Source of the DNA: JACDAL01 sp963849115
Lineage (GTDB): Bacteria; Actinomycetota; CADDZG01; WHSQ01
DNA: 64,000 bases
Assembly (NCBI GenBank): GCA_963849115.1
Contig: CAWKGK010000002.1
Coordinates: 124,001-188,000 of the forward strand
Reading direction: 5' to 3'
Shown here: in pieces, positions 1 through 7,869 of the stretch
Numbering within the stretch: the stretch's first letter is position 1
Layout: each line of letters begins with the position of its first letter
Translations under genes and position numbers: made by a program
The notes under the pieces: generated by a model
What the model saw: the letters and a program-made list of their open reading frames with translations, nothing else
Database searches by the model: none
Told to the model about the DNA's origin: nothing

Positions 1-82
1 CACAGGCCGACAACAGAAAAACCAATAGCAACGCGAGCGCGCCCACCCCGGCTCGCCTTGCGGGGCCCTGCAACAGCCTCAT
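1..82 (-). CDS. Lipoprotein, N-terminal fragment (runs off the window)
   Basis: Reading the minus strand from an ATG at 82 gives 27 residues: a short basic start, a hydrophobic stretch and a lipobox ending LLSAC, with the Cys at the window edge. This is a textbook type II signal peptide. GGAGAG lies about 5 bases upstream as a ribosome site. The gene is divergent from the ccm genes, with 28 bases between the two starts. The mature protein lies outside the window, so its function cannot be told. The call rests on the signal peptide alone. Confidence 0.65.
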   Translation of the reverse strand, partial: MRLLQGPARRAGVGALALLLVFLLSAC

Positions 83-110
83 TTACTCTCCATAGTGAGC
101 GCCGGTAACG

Positions 111-746
111 GTGGGAAATATAACTGAGGCTCGACGTATAGCCTTTTGTGTCGTGGTGCCCACCGAAGAGCTCGAGGACTACACGCCTCGTTCACGAGTT
201 CCCAAACTAATCATCGTCACGATCATCGCACTCGCCGCCGCGTTCTTTCTGTTTCGTCCCGCCCCCGACGAGACGCTCCCCGACTTCACCTTGACGAGCC
301 TGTCCGGTTCCGACACGGTTACGAAGGCCGACTTGAGAGGCTCCCCGGTGGTCCTCAACTTCTTTGCCTCGTGGTGTGCGCCGTGCCGCGACGAGGCCCC
401 TCTCCTGGAACAGGCGTGGCGCGATTACAAGGACGAAGGAGTGAAATTCGTCGGGGTGAACTTCCAGGACACAACGCCGCGCGCCAGGCATTTTGTGGAA
501 GAGTTCGGCATCACCTTCCCCGTCGTGGTGGACGGCGATGGTGAGCTTGCCAAGAAGCTCGATGTCTACGGGCTTCCCCAGAGCTTCTTCGTGAACGACG
601 AGCTGCAGCTCGTCGCCGCAAACGATGCCGCCGATACCGGCGAGGCGAGATCAGGCACCGGCATCGCCACCTTCGGCGCCATCGAGCGAGCCGAGCTGTA
701 CCGGCGCATCGACGCCCTCCTCGAGGGGTCGGGCGAGGGGGCGTGA
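111..746 (+). CDS. Membrane-anchored thiol:disulfide oxidoreductase, ResA/TlpA/CcmG-like
   Basis: A 211-residue protein with one N-terminal membrane segment (about 31-49) and an extracytoplasmic thioredoxin fold. The active site WCAPC is at about 88-92, followed by a cis-proline region (GLPQSFF). This family reduces apocytochrome c or CcmH cysteines before haem ligation. Its place directly before the ccmE-ccmF genes supports the CcmG role. The GTG start at 111 has no good ribosome site, and internal GTGs near 152 are also possible, so the N-terminus is uncertain. Confidence 0.85.
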   Translation: MGNITEARRIAFCVVVPTEELEDYTPRSRVPKLIIVTIIALAAAFFLFRPAPDETLPDFTLTSLSGSDTVTKADLRGSPVVLNFFASWCAPCRDEAPLLEQAWRDYKDEGVKFVGVNFQDTTPRARHFVEEFGITFPVVVDGDGELAKKLDVYGLPQSFFVNDELQLVAANDAADTGEARSGTGIATFGAIERAELYRRIDALLEGSGEGA

Positions 747-769
747 ACGCACGGGCCGAGGTCGGTGTT

Positions 770-930
770 GGTGGCAGAAGCGGACCGTGTGCCTCTGCAC
801 ACGTTTTTTGGTGGGTAAACGCACACCGTGTGCATCTGCCACCTTTCTTGGAGGCGGGGGGGGCGGCGGACGGGGGCTTGGGCCGAGCAGTGAGCGGGAG
901 TTCATAGTGCGGCGCTCGGATTAGGCTTGG
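770..930 (+). repeat. Structured intergenic element, copy A (upstream of ccmE)
   Basis: Outer arms GGTGGCAGA (770-778) and TCTGCCACC (835-843) are perfect inverted complements. Between them are a hairpin GTGTGC-CTCT-GCACAC (787-802) and a palindrome GCACACCGTGTGC (821-833). A G-rich spacer and a second conserved block (GAGCGGGAG at 892, then a GTGCGGCGC-type stretch to about 930) follow, ending just before the ccmE start. The same arrangement recurs at 44197-44370. It may be a cis-regulatory RNA or promoter-linked repeat, or a small mobile palindromic repeat. Confidence 0.6.
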
Positions 931-938
931 GGGCTCCG

Positions 939-1373
939 ATGGACCAGGCTCTCCCCTACTCCGCAAGCCGCTCCCGCCGGCTCAAGCTGTTGATCGGCGG
1001 CGGGGTGATCGTCGCCGCGCTGGCGACCTTGATCGTGTGGGCGCTGTCGCGCCCCGGCTCGACTTCCTTCTATATGACCGTCTCCGAGTTGCGTGCCTCC
1101 GGCCCGGTGGCGAGCTCGGAGCTGCGAGTGAACGGCAATGTGGTGCCGGGCTCGCTGTCCCGTGAGGGCATCGAGACGAGGTTCGCCATCACCGACGGCA
1201 GCCGCAATCTCGCAATCGTGACCGACGAACCCCTGCCCGACGCCTTTTCCACCGCCTACCGCAGCGATCCCTCCGCGGTCGAGGTGGTGGCCCAGGGGAG
1301 CTATGCGGGAGGTCATCTGCAAGCGAGCCAGGTGCTGGCAAAGTGCCCCTCGAAGTTCAAGGCCAGAGCCTGA
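939..1373 (+). CDS. ccmE: Cytochrome c maturation haem chaperone CcmE (Cys-type variant)
   Basis: A 144-residue protein with a basic N-terminus, one membrane segment (about 19-36) and an OB-fold periplasmic domain. In the family CcmE carries haem covalently and passes it to CcmF. Classical CcmE binds haem through the His of HxxxY; here the corresponding C-terminal motif is LAKCPSKF, with Cys at about 136 and Phe at 140. A Cys form (CxxxY) is known from archaea and Desulfovibrio, but here the Tyr is also replaced. I chose ATG 939 over the in-frame TTG at 927. The end overlaps ccmF by 31 bases. Confidence 0.88.
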   Translation: MDQALPYSASRSRRLKLLIGGGVIVAALATLIVWALSRPGSTSFYMTVSELRASGPVASSELRVNGNVVPGSLSREGIETRFAITDGSRNLAIVTDEPLPDAFSTAYRSDPSAVEVVAQGSYAGGHLQASQVLAKCPSKFKARA

Positions 1374-3400
1374 ACCCGCTCGGACTCGGCTCCCTTGCCG
1401 GCCTCGGCCGGCCCTCCCTCCTCGCGGCGCTGGCCTTTGCCGGGGCAAGCGTGGTTCTGTGCTTTCTGGGAGCTCGACGAGCCCGGCGCGACCTGTCAGA
1501 TGCGGGCATCAGGGCGGCGGGGGCGGCCGCAGGTTTCACGTTCTTTTCGACTTTCTGCCTGTTGACTGCGTTCTTCGCCCACGACTTCTCTCTCGCCTAC
1601 GTCGCCTCCTATTCGTCCCGCTCCCTGACCGGCGCCTACACCTTTAGCGCGCTGTGGGGAGGAATGGAGGGCTCGCTGCTCCTGTGGGCCCTGCTGCTCA
1701 CTGTGCTGGGGGCGATCGCCCTAACCCGCGCCTCGAGCGCGTCCACGGATCTGGTGGCGTGGGCGGGAGCCGTGCTCTCGTCCGTCTCCTGCTTCTTCCT
1801 GTTCCTGCTGGCGGTCCCCGCCGATCCATTCGCCCGGCTGGCCGCGGCCCCCGCGGACGGCCAGGGTCTCAACCCCCTTCTGCAATCGCCCGGCATGCTC
1901 ATCCACCCGCCTCTGCTCTACCTGGGCTTCGTCGGGTTCTCGATCCCGTTCGCGTTCGGAGTTGCGGCTCTTCTGTCGAAGCGGTCAGACGACGAATGGC
2001 TGAGAGCCACGAGAAGGTGGACGCTCCTGGCGTGGAGCTCGCTGTCGATCGGGATCGTACTGGGCGGAGCGTGGGCCTATACCGAGCTCGGTTGGGGCGG
2101 CTATTGGGCGTGGGATCCGGTCGAGAACGCCTCCTTCATGCCCTGGCTTACCGCCACCGCCTTCCTGCACTCGATCGTGATCCAGGAAAAGCGGCGCATG
2201 CTCAAGGTCTGGAATCTAAGCCTCATCCTTCTGACCTACGTCCTCGCCGTGTTCGGGACCTTCCTAACTCGTTCGGGCATCCTGTCCTCGATCCACACCT
2301 TCTCCGAGGGGGACGTCGGCAAGTACTTCCTGCCCTATCTGGCGTTGGTGCTCATCGCGGGCATTGCCTTGATCGCGACACGGCTCGACGCCCTCTCGAG
2401 CGAGAACCGCCTCGACTCGCTGCTGTCGCGCGAGTCGGCCTTCATGGCCAACAACGTGCTCTTTCTGGCGGCCGCATTCACCGTCCTGTGGGGCACCGTT
2501 TACCCGATCGTGAACGAGTGGCTCACTGGACTCAGGCTCTCGGTGGGGCCGCCGTTCTTCAACCGCGCCTTCGTGCCTATCGGACTGGCGATCATTGCTC
2601 TGACGGGGCTCGGCCCCCTGATCTCGTGGAGGCGCATGCGGGGGGCGTCGCTGCTCCGGCTCCTGCGAGTGCCTCTGGCCGTCGCGGTTGTGGTGGTGGC
2701 GGGCCTTGGCGGCGGCGGCGTGGACAGCTTCGGCGCCCTGCTCGCCTTCGGGCTGTGCGCCTTCACCGCCACGGCCGTCGGTTCCGAGTTCGTGCGCGGC
2801 AGCCGGGTCCACCGACGCCGCGAGGGGCTCGCCTGGCCTACCGCGCTGGGCCGCACGGTCAGCCGTAACCGGCGGCGCTATGGCGGCTACGTCGTCCACC
2901 TCGGCGTGGTTCTGATCGTTATTGGATTTGCTGGAGGATGGGCGAAGGTCGAGCGCAGCCGCGAGCTGGACACCGGCGAGTCGATGCGAATAGGTGACTA
3001 CGCGCTCTCCTACCAGGGGCTGCGCTCGTCCGAGACTCCCGAGAAGCAGGTAAACGACGCCACCATAAGAGTGACTCGGGGAGAACAGGGGGATGAGCCG
3101 GGCGACCTCGTTACCGTGCTGCACCCCCAGCGCAACTTTCACCTGGCCTCCCGCCAGACCCAATCTGAGGTCGCCATACGAACCACCCCGCTCGAAGACC
3201 TCTACGTCGTGGTCACGGCGGTGGATGCCGATTCGGCGATCGTGCTGCGCGCCTTCGTCAACCCGCTGACATGGTGGATATGGGCCGGAGCTTTCGTGAT
3301 GGTGGGGGGCATGGGCGTGCTGATGAGCGGTCCCAGCCCGGTGAGCGTGTCGGTTCCGGCGCAGCCCAGGCGCCTGAGCCATGCGGCGGCATCTTCGTGA
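1343..3400 (+). CDS. ccmF: Cytochrome c haem lyase subunit CcmF
   Basis: A 685-residue multi-spanning protein with the family haem-handling WWD motif, WGGYWAWDPVENASFMPWL at about 251-269, preceded by a conserved segment with HPPLLYLG near 187-195. CcmF with CcmH attaches haem from CcmE to the CxxCH sites of apocytochromes at the outer face of the membrane. The length is normal for CcmF. It starts with GTG inside the end of ccmE and ends with a GTGA overlap into ccmH, so translation is probably coupled. Confidence 0.95.
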   Translation: MPLEVQGQSLNPLGLGSLAGLGRPSLLAALAFAGASVVLCFLGARRARRDLSDAGIRAAGAAAGFTFFSTFCLLTAFFAHDFSLAYVASYSSRSLTGAYTFSALWGGMEGSLLLWALLLTVLGAIALTRASSASTDLVAWAGAVLSSVSCFFLFLLAVPADPFARLAAAPADGQGLNPLLQSPGMLIHPPLLYLGFVGFSIPFAFGVAALLSKRSDDEWLRATRRWTLLAWSSLSIGIVLGGAWAYTELGWGGYWAWDPVENASFMPWLTATAFLHSIVIQEKRRMLKVWNLSLILLTYVLAVFGTFLTRSGILSSIHTFSEGDVGKYFLPYLALVLIAGIALIATRLDALSSENRLDSLLSRESAFMANNVLFLAAAFTVLWGTVYPIVNEWLTGLRLSVGPPFFNRAFVPIGLAIIALTGLGPLISWRRMRGASLLRLLRVPLAVAVVVVAGLGGGGVDSFGALLAFGLCAFTATAVGSEFVRGSRVHRRREGLAWPTALGRTVSRNRRRYGGYVVHLGVVLIVIGFAGGWAKVERSRELDTGESMRIGDYALSYQGLRSSETPEKQVNDATIRVTRGEQGDEPGDLVTVLHPQRNFHLASRQTQSEVAIRTTPLEDLYVVVTAVDADSAIVLRAFVNPLTWWIWAGAFVMVGGMGVLMSGPSPVSVSVPAQPRRLSHAAASS

Positions 3401-3873
3401 GGCTGATCGCAGCCGTCGCAACCTGCCTGATCCTGCTGGCGGCGCCCGCAGCGGCCGCGCCCGAAGACGTGGCCAACGACATCTCAAACGAGATCATGTC
3501 GCCCTTCTGCGACGGAGTGACCCTCCACGACTGCCCCTCTCAGGAGGCGCTGAACCTGAGGGACAGGATCGAAGCGTGGGTCTCTGAAGGCCGGAGCAGG
3601 ACGCAGATCATGCGCCAGCTCGAGCGGGAGTTCGGAGCCGGGATCCGGGCCGCCCCCCCGACCGAAGGCACCGGTTTCGTCGCCTGGCTCCCCCCTCTGG
3701 TGGCCCTGGGCGCGGGGGCGGCGGGAGTATGGGCGATCGTGCGGAGGTGGTCTCGCAGCACGCAAACGCCCTCACCGGTTAGCGTCACCATGACCAGCGA
3801 GGAAAGACAACGGCTGGAGCACGAGCTGGCGACGTTGAGGCCCGCGGCGAGCAGGGAAGGAGAGAGGCCGTGA
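3397..3873 (+). CDS. ccmH: CcmH-family apocytochrome c thiol protein, CX7C variant
   Basis: A 158-residue protein with a signal peptide (about 1-20), a helical domain and a C-terminal membrane segment, the CcmH/CycL layout. The usual LRCxxC redox motif is replaced by SPFCDGVTLHDCPSQ, that is two cysteines seven residues apart at about 34-42. A wider-spaced SP(Y/F)C...CPS form is, to my knowledge, found in some other phyla, so it may work with the upstream thioredoxin in the same way. The GTG at 3397 overlaps the ccmF stop. The next gene starts with another GTGA overlap. Confidence 0.82.
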   Translation: MRLIAAVATCLILLAAPAAAAPEDVANDISNEIMSPFCDGVTLHDCPSQEALNLRDRIEAWVSEGRSRTQIMRQLEREFGAGIRAAPPTEGTGFVAWLPPLVALGAGAAGVWAIVRRWSRSTQTPSPVSVTMTSEERQRLEHELATLRPAASREGERP

Positions 3874-4259
3874 TCGAGTTCGCGATCGTGGGAGTGGCGG
3901 CGCTGGCGATCCTCTTGTGGGTGGTAACTCCTATGCTTCGAGGCGCCCGAGCAGCTCGCCGCAGTCCGGCCCCCTCAGCGGCCGCCGACCGCAAGGCAAT
4001 CGCGCTCACGGCGATCGTGGACCTCGAGGACGAGCGAGCCCTGGGCAAGCTGGCGGCACCCGATTTCGACACCTTGCGGGCCAACTACGAAGCCGAGGCG
4101 CTGGCCGCCTTGAGGGAGCTCACGATGTTCTCCGCCCCACCCGAGCCATCGGACGACGAGCTGGAGGCCGAGATAGCTGAGATCAGGGCAGCTCTTGCCT
4201 GTCCCCGCTGCGGGCGAACCCTCTCCGCCGGCCGCACCTGCTCACAATGCGGCGCCTAG
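3870..4259 (+). CDS. CcmI-like membrane protein with C-terminal zinc ribbon
   Basis: A 129-residue protein with one N-terminal membrane helix, then a helical part (AIVDLEDERALGKLAAPDFD and onward) that resembles the CcmI cytosolic segment in which a basic-acidic pattern precedes YEAEALAALRE. The last 20 residues hold CPRC and CSQC, a zinc ribbon, which ordinary CcmI lacks. CcmI proteins bind apocytochrome or CcmFH; the ribbon suggests an extra binding role, which is inference. Start and stop both overlap neighbours. Confidence 0.65.
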   Translation: MIEFAIVGVAALAILLWVVTPMLRGARAARRSPAPSAAADRKAIALTAIVDLEDERALGKLAAPDFDTLRANYEAEALAALRELTMFSAPPEPSDDELEAEIAEIRAALACPRCGRTLSAGRTCSQCGA

Positions 4260-5470
4260 CGACCCTCTTGGTCGTCGTAGTGGCTCTGTTCCAGCCGGCC
4301 GGTCTCGCTGCATCCGCGCAAGGAAACGGAGTGATTCGGGGGCGAGCGATGAACGGCGCCACCGGATCGCCGCAGCCGGGAGTCGTGTTGGTCCTCACGC
4401 AGACCCGGCGAGGCGGGGAGAGCGTTCGTACGTACAAGGCCCGCACCGGCGGCGACGGCCGCTACCGATTCGAGGGACTCTCCACCGGGGATCGCTTTCT
4501 CTACGCCCTCGACGCCCGTTACGACGGAGGGCTCTTCTCCGGCCGGGTGCTTCAGATCCCCGAACAGGAACAACCGGCCCCGGTCATCGACACCACCCTC
4601 AAGGTGTGGGAGACGACCTCCGACCCTCGCGCCATCATCCTCGCTCGCGACGACCTCTTCGTCCGCCCGGCAGACGAGGGCCTCAGCGTCATCGAGTCGG
4701 TGACCGTGGCGAATCTGACCCATCGCGCCTACATCGGCCGGGCCGCATCGATGTCCGCTTCTGATCCCGCCGATTCGCCCGATTCGCCCGCCTCGGAACC
4801 CGGGCCTGCCGCCAGCCTTGGCTTCGCCCTTCCCGTAGACGGCGAGTGCAGGCCGGCGGAATGCGGAATCCTGGCCTCGGAGCCCATCGACATCCCGGTG
4901 ATCGTGCGCCGTGAGTACGGCTTCGCCGCGACCGTGGCGATCCCCCCGGGCCGTAGTCAGATCACCTACTCGTATCGGGTGCAGGGCTCCGGGGGGAGCT
5001 TCGACCTTTCCCGCACCGCGTTGTATCCGACGGCTGAAACCTCCATCTACGCGACCGAGCCGATCGAGCTGGACAGCGCCCGGCTCCTCCCCGACGGCGA
5101 GCGCACCATCGGCGGCGACCGCTATCGGCTGTGGTCGAGCCGGGAGGGGATCGACGCAGGTGATCAGATCGGAGCGGTGGCAGTGGCCCAAGCAGGAGTT
5201 TCGGTTGCGCTCGTCGGTGGAGTGGGGGCCGCGTTGCTCGTCATGCTTCTGGCGAGCGGCTACGCGCTCAGACACCGGCGGCAAGCTCACTCGGCCTCCG
5301 CTCGGCCCGAGCCCTTGTCGCGCGTGGCGATTGTCCACCGGATCGCCGAGCTCGACCTCGCCTTCAACGCGGGGGACCTCGAGCGGGAGCAGTGGGAGAC
5401 AGAGCGCACGAGGCTGAAGGCGCAGTTACGGGAGAAAACCGAGTCGGAGGAAACCGAGCCCGTCCCATGA
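4247..5470 (+). CDS. Exported membrane protein with carboxypeptidase-regulatory-like (beta-sandwich) domain
   Basis: A 407-residue protein with a signal peptide (about 1-24), a carboxypeptidase-regulatory-like domain (about 28-85: VIRGRAMNG ... GDGRYRFEGL), a longer extracytoplasmic part containing an acidic Ser/Pro/Asp linker, a membrane helix near 315-340 and a charged cytosolic helical tail. The tail ends in a predicted coiled coil (ELDLAFNAGDLEREQWETER) that resembles the CcmI-type helix. It sits between ccmI-like and ccmA with overlaps on both sides, so it is made with the Ccm machinery. Its role is unknown; tethering or apocytochrome handling is possible. Confidence 0.7.
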   Translation: MRRLATLLVVVVALFQPAGLAASAQGNGVIRGRAMNGATGSPQPGVVLVLTQTRRGGESVRTYKARTGGDGRYRFEGLSTGDRFLYALDARYDGGLFSGRVLQIPEQEQPAPVIDTTLKVWETTSDPRAIILARDDLFVRPADEGLSVIESVTVANLTHRAYIGRAASMSASDPADSPDSPASEPGPAASLGFALPVDGECRPAECGILASEPIDIPVIVRREYGFAATVAIPPGRSQITYSYRVQGSGGSFDLSRTALYPTAETSIYATEPIELDSARLLPDGERTIGGDRYRLWSSREGIDAGDQIGAVAVAQAGVSVALVGGVGAALLVMLLASGYALRHRRQAHSASARPEPLSRVAIVHRIAELDLAFNAGDLEREQWETERTRLKAQLREKTESEETEPVP

Positions 5471-6150
5471 TCGTGGTCGAGGGCCTACGGGTGAGCTTCG
5501 GCCGCACGCTTGCACTCGACGGCATCGAGCTCACGCTCGAGGAAGGGATCACCGGGTTGTTCGGACCCAACGGCTCCGGCAAGTCGACGTTGCTCAGAGC
5601 GGTAGCGGGTCTGGTGAGACCGTCGCGAGGAAGCATCACCTTCGAGGGGGTTCCCGTCGCACCAACTCAAGAGAACTGGCGTCGGCTGGTGGGTTACGCC
5701 GGGCACGAGTCGGGCCTCTATCCCAACTTGACGGTGACTGAGAACCTCGAGCTGTTCGGCAAGCTTTACGGCAGCGACGCGGCACGCCCCAAGCGCCTGC
5801 TTGCGCAGCTCGGGCTCGAAGACCGATCCAAGACCCTCGCGGGCGATCTTTCGGCCGGGCTCAAGCGGCGCGCCGCGGTGGCGAGAGCATTGGTGGGAGA
5901 GCCCCGCCTGCTGCTGCTCGACGAGCCCTACGCCAACCTCGACGACGACTCCGCGGCGCTGGTGACAGAGGCGTTGGTGACGTGGCAGGAGGCGGGACGA
6001 AGCGCCCTGATCGCCACCCATGGGGCCCGAAAGCTCAAGGCGTTTGCCGATGCCGGGGTGATCCTGCGCCGCGGCAGGGTCGTGACCCACGGCCGCTACC
6101 GCGACGCCTCGCAGCGGCGACGGCCGTTTCACGAGACGGCGGCCCCGTGA
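5467..6150 (+). CDS. ccmA: Haem exporter ATP-binding protein CcmA
   Basis: A 227-residue ABC ATPase with Walker A GPNGSGKST (about 34-42), the family signature as LSAGLKRR, Walker B LLLLDEP, and an H-loop (ATHGARK). CcmA with CcmB releases holo-CcmE from CcmC by ATP hydrolysis. I chose ATG 5467 because it overlaps the previous stop as ATGA, and the protein then begins directly with the ABC fold. The Gln usual in LSGGQ is Leu here, which is tolerated in CcmA-like proteins. Confidence 0.88.
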   Translation: MIVVEGLRVSFGRTLALDGIELTLEEGITGLFGPNGSGKSTLLRAVAGLVRPSRGSITFEGVPVAPTQENWRRLVGYAGHESGLYPNLTVTENLELFGKLYGSDAARPKRLLAQLGLEDRSKTLAGDLSAGLKRRAAVARALVGEPRLLLLDEPYANLDDDSAALVTEALVTWQEAGRSALIATHGARKLKAFADAGVILRRGRVVTHGRYRDASQRRRPFHETAAP

Positions 6151-6848
6151 CGGAGGCCGGCTTTGTGACCAAGACAATGTGGCTGGCCGCTAAAGACCTC
6201 CGCATCGAAATGAGGGCCCGCGACACGCTCGCCCCCATGCTCGGCTTCGCCGGCGCCGTTGCACTCGTGCTGGCCTTCGCCCTGCCCGAAGCCTCCGCCG
6301 CCGACAACGCTGTGGTCGCCTCCGTGCAGGCGGGCTTCATGTGGGTGACGGTTCTGTTTGCCGGCCTCATCGGTTTCGGACGCACGTTCGAGGTTGAGCG
6401 GGCAGAGGGAGCGCTCGACTCGCTGCTTCTCGTTCCGGTGGATCGAAGCGCGCTGTTCGTCTCCAAGGCTCTCTCGAACCTGGCTTTCCTCGTCGTGCTG
6501 GAAACCGTGCTGCTGCCTCTGACCGCCCTGTTGTTCGCCTTTGACCTCGGAGGTTCGTGGGGCGCCATGGTGGCAGTGGTGGCGCTGGTGGATCTCGGAT
6601 TCGTCGCGGTCGGGACGCTCTACGCCGCGCTGGCGGCACAGACCCGAAGCCGCGAGCTGCTGCTCCCGCTTCTGGCCCTGCCGGCACTGGTGCCGGTGTT
6701 CATCGCTGCGCTCGAGCTGACCGCCGACCTCTTGCTGGGGGCCGGGTTCGATGCACTCGCCGCACGCGGCTGGTTCGGCATCCTGGTCGCCTTCGACGTC
6801 GTGTTCGTGACCGCGGGGGCCGTTCTGTTCGACGCCGTCCTCGACTAG
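6147..6848 (+). CDS. ccmB: Haem exporter permease CcmB
   Basis: A 233-residue protein with six hydrophobic segments and the family's loop FGRTFEVERAEGALDSLLLVPVDR after the second helix, which couples to CcmA. Its place directly after ccmA (GTGA overlap, GTG start at 6147) and before ccmC fixes the assignment. It forms the CcmABCDE complex that loads and releases haem-CcmE. Confidence 0.88.
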   Translation: MTEAGFVTKTMWLAAKDLRIEMRARDTLAPMLGFAGAVALVLAFALPEASAADNAVVASVQAGFMWVTVLFAGLIGFGRTFEVERAEGALDSLLLVPVDRSALFVSKALSNLAFLVVLETVLLPLTALLFAFDLGGSWGAMVAVVALVDLGFVAVGTLYAALAAQTRSRELLLPLLALPALVPVFIAALELTADLLLGAGFDALAARGWFGILVAFDVVFVTAGAVLFDAVLD

Positions 6849-6854
6849 CCCCCG

Positions 6855-6905
6855 TGCCGAGTGGTGGTCAAGTGGTCACATAGGTCATCTGTCCACCACT
6901 CGGCA
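6855..6905. promoter_or_regulatory. Long inverted repeat upstream of ccmC
   Basis: TGCCGAGTGGTGG (6855-6867) and CCACCACTCGGCA (6893-6905) are perfect 13-bp inverted repeats separated by 25 bases. No T-run follows, so it is unlikely to be a plain terminator. The right arm ends at the expected -35 position for a -10 box TAGGCT at 6923-6928, so an operator is plausible. It may instead be a transcript hairpin that separates ccmB from ccmC expression. Confidence 0.5.
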
Positions 6906-6922
6906 TAGGATCCGGCCCCAAT

Positions 6923-6934
6923 TAGGCTGGCAAC
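6923..6934 (+). promoter_or_regulatory. Predicted -10 box and leaderless start for ccmC
   Basis: TAGGCT at 6923-6928 matches the actinobacterial TAnnnT -10 pattern and ends 6 bases before the ATG at 6935. Transcription would therefore start at or within a base or two of the start codon, and there is no Shine-Dalgarno sequence. A weak -35 (TCGGCA) lies 17 bases upstream inside the inverted repeat. Confidence 0.4.
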
Positions 6935-7663
6935 ATGGCCACCGCCTCCGAACTGAGACCACGCCCGGCCAGATTCGACGCGCTGGGGGCCGCGGCATGG
7001 GCTTCGGTGGCGGCAGCCCTGCTGCTCGTGTTCTTCGTGGCGAGGGAGGCGAACGTCACGATGGGGGGCCAGCTGCAGCGCATCTTCTACTTCCACGTGC
7101 CCTCGGCCTGGATCGCCTATCTTTCGTTCGCGATCGTGTTCCTCGCCTCGATCGCCTACCTGCGCACCGCTGCCGCCCGCTGGGACCTCTTGGCGCATGC
7201 GGCGGCGGAGATCGGCATCGTGTTCACCACCCTGGTTCTGATCACCGGCCCGATCTGGGCGCGGCCCGTGTGGGGGACGTGGTGGCAGTGGGACGCTCGG
7301 TTGACATCGACCCTGGTCCTGTGGCTGACCTACGTCGGCTACTTGTTCCTTCGCAGCCTGGCCTCAGACGAGGCCGCGGTGGGCCGGCTGGCGGCGGTTG
7401 TCGGCATCGTGGGCTTTCTCGACGTGCCGATCGTTCACTTCTCGGTGCAGTGGTGGCGCACCCTGCACCCCTCCGGGCCGACCGTGGCGAACCCAACCAC
7501 GGGATCCGGGCTGGGGACGCCCGAGCTGACCGCCTTCTTCGCCTCTCTGCTGGCGTTCACTCTGCTCTTCTGCTGGCTGTTGTCTCTGCGCCTGCGCATC
7601 GGTCGCCTGGAGCAAAGAGTGGAGCTCGAGGAGATCGAGCGGGCCGCGGCCGAGGCGAGATGA
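6935..7663 (+). CDS. ccmC: Haem export/handling protein CcmC
   Basis: A 242-residue protein with six membrane segments and the tryptophan-rich motif WGTWWQWD at about 110-117, plus the flanking histidines (FYFHVP before, IVHFSVQWW after) that bind haem in CcmC. It loads haem onto CcmE at the outer membrane face. The motif and size separate it from CcsA/ResC of System II. The stop overlaps the start of the ccmD-like gene (ATGA). Confidence 0.92.
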   Translation: MATASELRPRPARFDALGAAAWASVAAALLLVFFVAREANVTMGGQLQRIFYFHVPSAWIAYLSFAIVFLASIAYLRTAAARWDLLAHAAAEIGIVFTTLVLITGPIWARPVWGTWWQWDARLTSTLVLWLTYVGYLFLRSLASDEAAVGRLAAVVGIVGFLDVPIVHFSVQWWRTLHPSGPTVANPTTGSGLGTPELTAFFASLLAFTLLFCWLLSLRLRIGRLEQRVELEEIERAAAEAR

Positions 7664-7794
7664 GCGACCTGGGCTGGCTGGCGGTGGCGTTCCTAGCGGT
7701 GTGGGCCGGAATCGGTGGCTACGTGTTCATTCTGGGCCGCCGGCAGAGCAGGCTCGAACAGCGCCTGAGCGAGCTGGCGGGCGACGACAGCTGA
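7660..7794 (+). CDS. ccmD: CcmD-like small membrane protein
   Basis: A 44-residue protein: one membrane helix (GWLAVAFLAVWAGIGGYVFIL), then a basic amphipathic tail (GRRQSRLEQRLSEL). This is the size and shape of CcmD, which holds CcmABC and CcmE together and is too small and variable for confident similarity searches. It overlaps the ccmC stop as ATGA, which supports coupled translation. Confidence 0.75.
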   Translation: MSDLGWLAVAFLAVWAGIGGYVFILGRRQSRLEQRLSELAGDDS

Positions 7795-7869
7795 CGTCGG
7801 GTAAAGCTCCTGCTCAAGCGCACAAAGTACGATTTTTTGCGCATCCCCCGTTGATATGATGACGCTCGC

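Noticed and set aside
2264..3487. A 407-codon open frame opposite ccmF
   Set aside because: Arg/Ala/His-rich composition typical of antisense shadows; the plus-strand gene is certain.
4256..5338. A 360-codon open frame opposite the carboxypeptidase-regulatory protein gene
   Set aside because: Composition of a shadow; the plus-strand gene has a signal peptide, domain and coupled starts.
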